Shown here piece by piece: positions 63,207 to 64,000 of a stretch of DNA of 64,000 nt. The notes beneath the pieces were generated by a model. The model was not told where the DNA came from. It saw nothing but the letters and a program-made list of their open reading frames with translations, and ran no database searches. The position numbers and the translations under genes were made by a program. The stretch covers positions 2,071,293 through 2,135,292 of the forward strand of contig CM042092.1 in the NCBI GenBank assembly GCA_023512835.1, written 5' to 3'. Within the stretch, counting starts at the first letter, position 1; the number at the start of each line of letters is the position of its first letter. This stretch comes from Taxillus chinensis. Taxonomy: Eukaryota; Streptophyta; Magnoliopsida; Santalales; Loranthaceae.

Positions 63207-63553
63207 TTTGGCCTCCCGTGGGTGATGCTTTTGTCCCTTTAAGCATTGTTTGCATGTTGGCTAGGGGGTGTGAGGCAGCGTTCAACAGTTTAGCGGGCTG
63301 TCCTTTATTGCCTTTTGTGGGTTCTTTGGCGAGAGTGCGCTTGTGTTTGATGACTGGGAGCGGACTGCTGCAGAATTCTTTATTATTTTTTTCATTGTTT
63401 GAGAAATTGGATGTATGCTTCGGACAGATTCTTTTTTTCTTTCATATGGGATACTGTGAATGTCTGTTTATTTTGAGCTAGTTGTTATAATTTTGCTCTT
63501 CATGCACTACTTGTGTTTGATCTTTTTCTAACAAAATTTGTCTTATCAAAAGA
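63207..63553 (+). mobile_element. 5'-truncated LINE insertion in the Copia RNase H region
   Basis: Copia RNase H coding (SSAIAEDEGMAHGECELLW, broken by one shift) stops near 63200 and resumes at 63555 as NLLRELGFKP. The 350 bp between them is foreign and ends CTAACAAAATTTGTCTTATCAAAAG, closely like the 3' end of the LINE at 1-2008 (TAATAAAATTTACTTATTTCTC then A-run). The poly(A) is short and the target duplication is at most a few bases. Confidence 0.65.
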
Positions 63554-63843
63554 AACTTGCTAAGAGAGTTGGGATTCAAACCTAAACACGCCATGCAATT
63601 ACATAGTGATAGTAAGGTTGTGATTGCAATTGCACATAATCTGATGCAATATGATAGAACTAAGCATGTTGAAGTTGATAAACATTTCATAAAAGAAAGG
63701 CTTGAGTCTAAGATCATTGAGATACTAATTATTAAATTCGAAGATCAACTTGCAAATGTCCTCACCAAAGTAGTTAAAGGTAGAATTTTCACAGCTCACT
63801 TAGAAAGTTGGGCATTGAAGACATACTCCAACTCAAGGGGGAG

Positions 63844-64000
63844 TGTCAAAAGAATTTTACATTTCTAATGTGTCGCAAATATTTATGGTTAATTGATTGT
63901 GTAATATTATAGGAATCATAATATTACTTATCAAAAAAAAAAGATTATAGGAATCATAATTATCCTCTATTTTATTTTTCATAGAATAGTCTTCTAATAT
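63844..64000 (+). repeat. 3' LTR of the Copia element, truncated by window end
   Basis: It begins TGTCAAAAG after the purine tract and matches the 5' LTR, except for the small insertion with duplicated flank at 63906-63960. Confidence 0.8.
63923..63943 (+). mobile_element. 21-bp LINE-tail insertion with 17-bp target duplication
   Basis: ATTATAGGAATCATAAT stands at 63906-63922 and again at 63944-63960, a perfect 17-bp direct repeat. Between them lies ATTACTTATC plus a ten-A run and G. The 5' LTR has the target sequence only once. The insert matches the last bases and poly(A) of the local LINE family, so this is best read as an extremely 5'-truncated target-primed insertion. Confidence 0.75.

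Larger units (their letters stand above)
59759..64000 (+). mobile_element. Ty1/Copia retrotransposon in the NDUFA8 intron, nested and decayed
   Basis: The 5' LTR (59759 to about 59942) and the 3' LTR (63844 onward, cut by the window) share long blocks such as TATGGTTA(G/A)TTGATTGTG and ATAATTAT(T/C)CTCTATTTTATT. TGGTATCAGAG at 59951 is the initiator-Met tRNA primer site, and a purine tract AAGGGGGAG precedes 63844. Between them, in order: gag-like frames from 60292; a zinc knuckle CNKCGLDNHTIKGC at 61075-61116; a protease-like WMIDIGADHM (61312-61341, active Ser-Gly altered to Ile-Gly); a GAG-pre-integrase region (61600-61870); and RNase H remnants at 63080-63205 and 63555-63840 (DRTKHVEVDKHFIKERL, KFEDQLANVLTK). 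Reverse transcriptase and most of integrase are missing, and three later insertions interrupt it. Confidence 0.88.

Overview
This is nuclear DNA from a flowering plant. It is AT-rich, its genes are split by GT-AG introns, and it carries plant-specific families: a SPLAYED-type SWI2/SNF2 ATPase, the fused dehydroquinate dehydratase/shikimate dehydrogenase, a plastid-targeted DXS and an isoprenylated heavy-metal-domain protein. Intergenic and intronic DNA is full of plant LINE, Copia and Gypsy-like remnants and of Tourist- and hAT-type MITEs. I cannot name the species.

Layout. 1-4560: a decayed LINE and a decayed Copia element, probably inside a 5' intron of the next gene. 5311-18851 (+): the SYD-like chromatin remodeler without its N-terminal exons; 22 exons can be joined in frame to the stop. 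20214-20424: a short hAT MITE. 21536-25758 (+): DHQ dehydratase/shikimate dehydrogenase, 10 exons, 520 aa. 25759-30333: AT-rich intergenic DNA with a fold-back MITE. 30334-30405 (-): tRNA-Pro(AGG). 30982-34852 (-): RINGv (MARCH-type) membrane E3 ligase, 8 exons, 431 aa. 35640-44613: repeat block with a hAT MITE, a solo LTR with a perfect 5-bp target duplication, a small LTR interrupting exon-like sequence, a second LTR candidate and two adjacent Tourist MITEs. 45460-47590 (-): U1 snRNP protein C, divergent from 48147-48798 (+): a heavy-metal-associated isoprenylated protein. 49815-54367 (-): type-2 1-deoxy-D-xylulose-5-phosphate synthase, 10 exons, 717 aa. 54368-59216: very AT-rich, gene-poor. 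59217-59404 (+): first exon of the complex I subunit NDUFA8. Its intron is invaded by a Copia element (59759 to the window end) that itself carries a TRIM-like LTR element, a truncated LINE and a 21-bp LINE-tail insertion.

The genes are unrelated housekeeping or metabolic loci rather than a cluster. DHQ-SDH works in the shikimate pathway and DXS at the entry to the plastid MEP pathway; U1-C and SYD act in the nucleus; NDUFA8 in mitochondria. I found no sign of a new multigene system. The informative features are structural: three GC-AG introns in two genes, a minisatellite-encoded protein repeat in the SYD tail, and several datable nested insertions. Exon boundaries were set by hand from splice sites, reading phase and remembered family conservation; no alignment was run.
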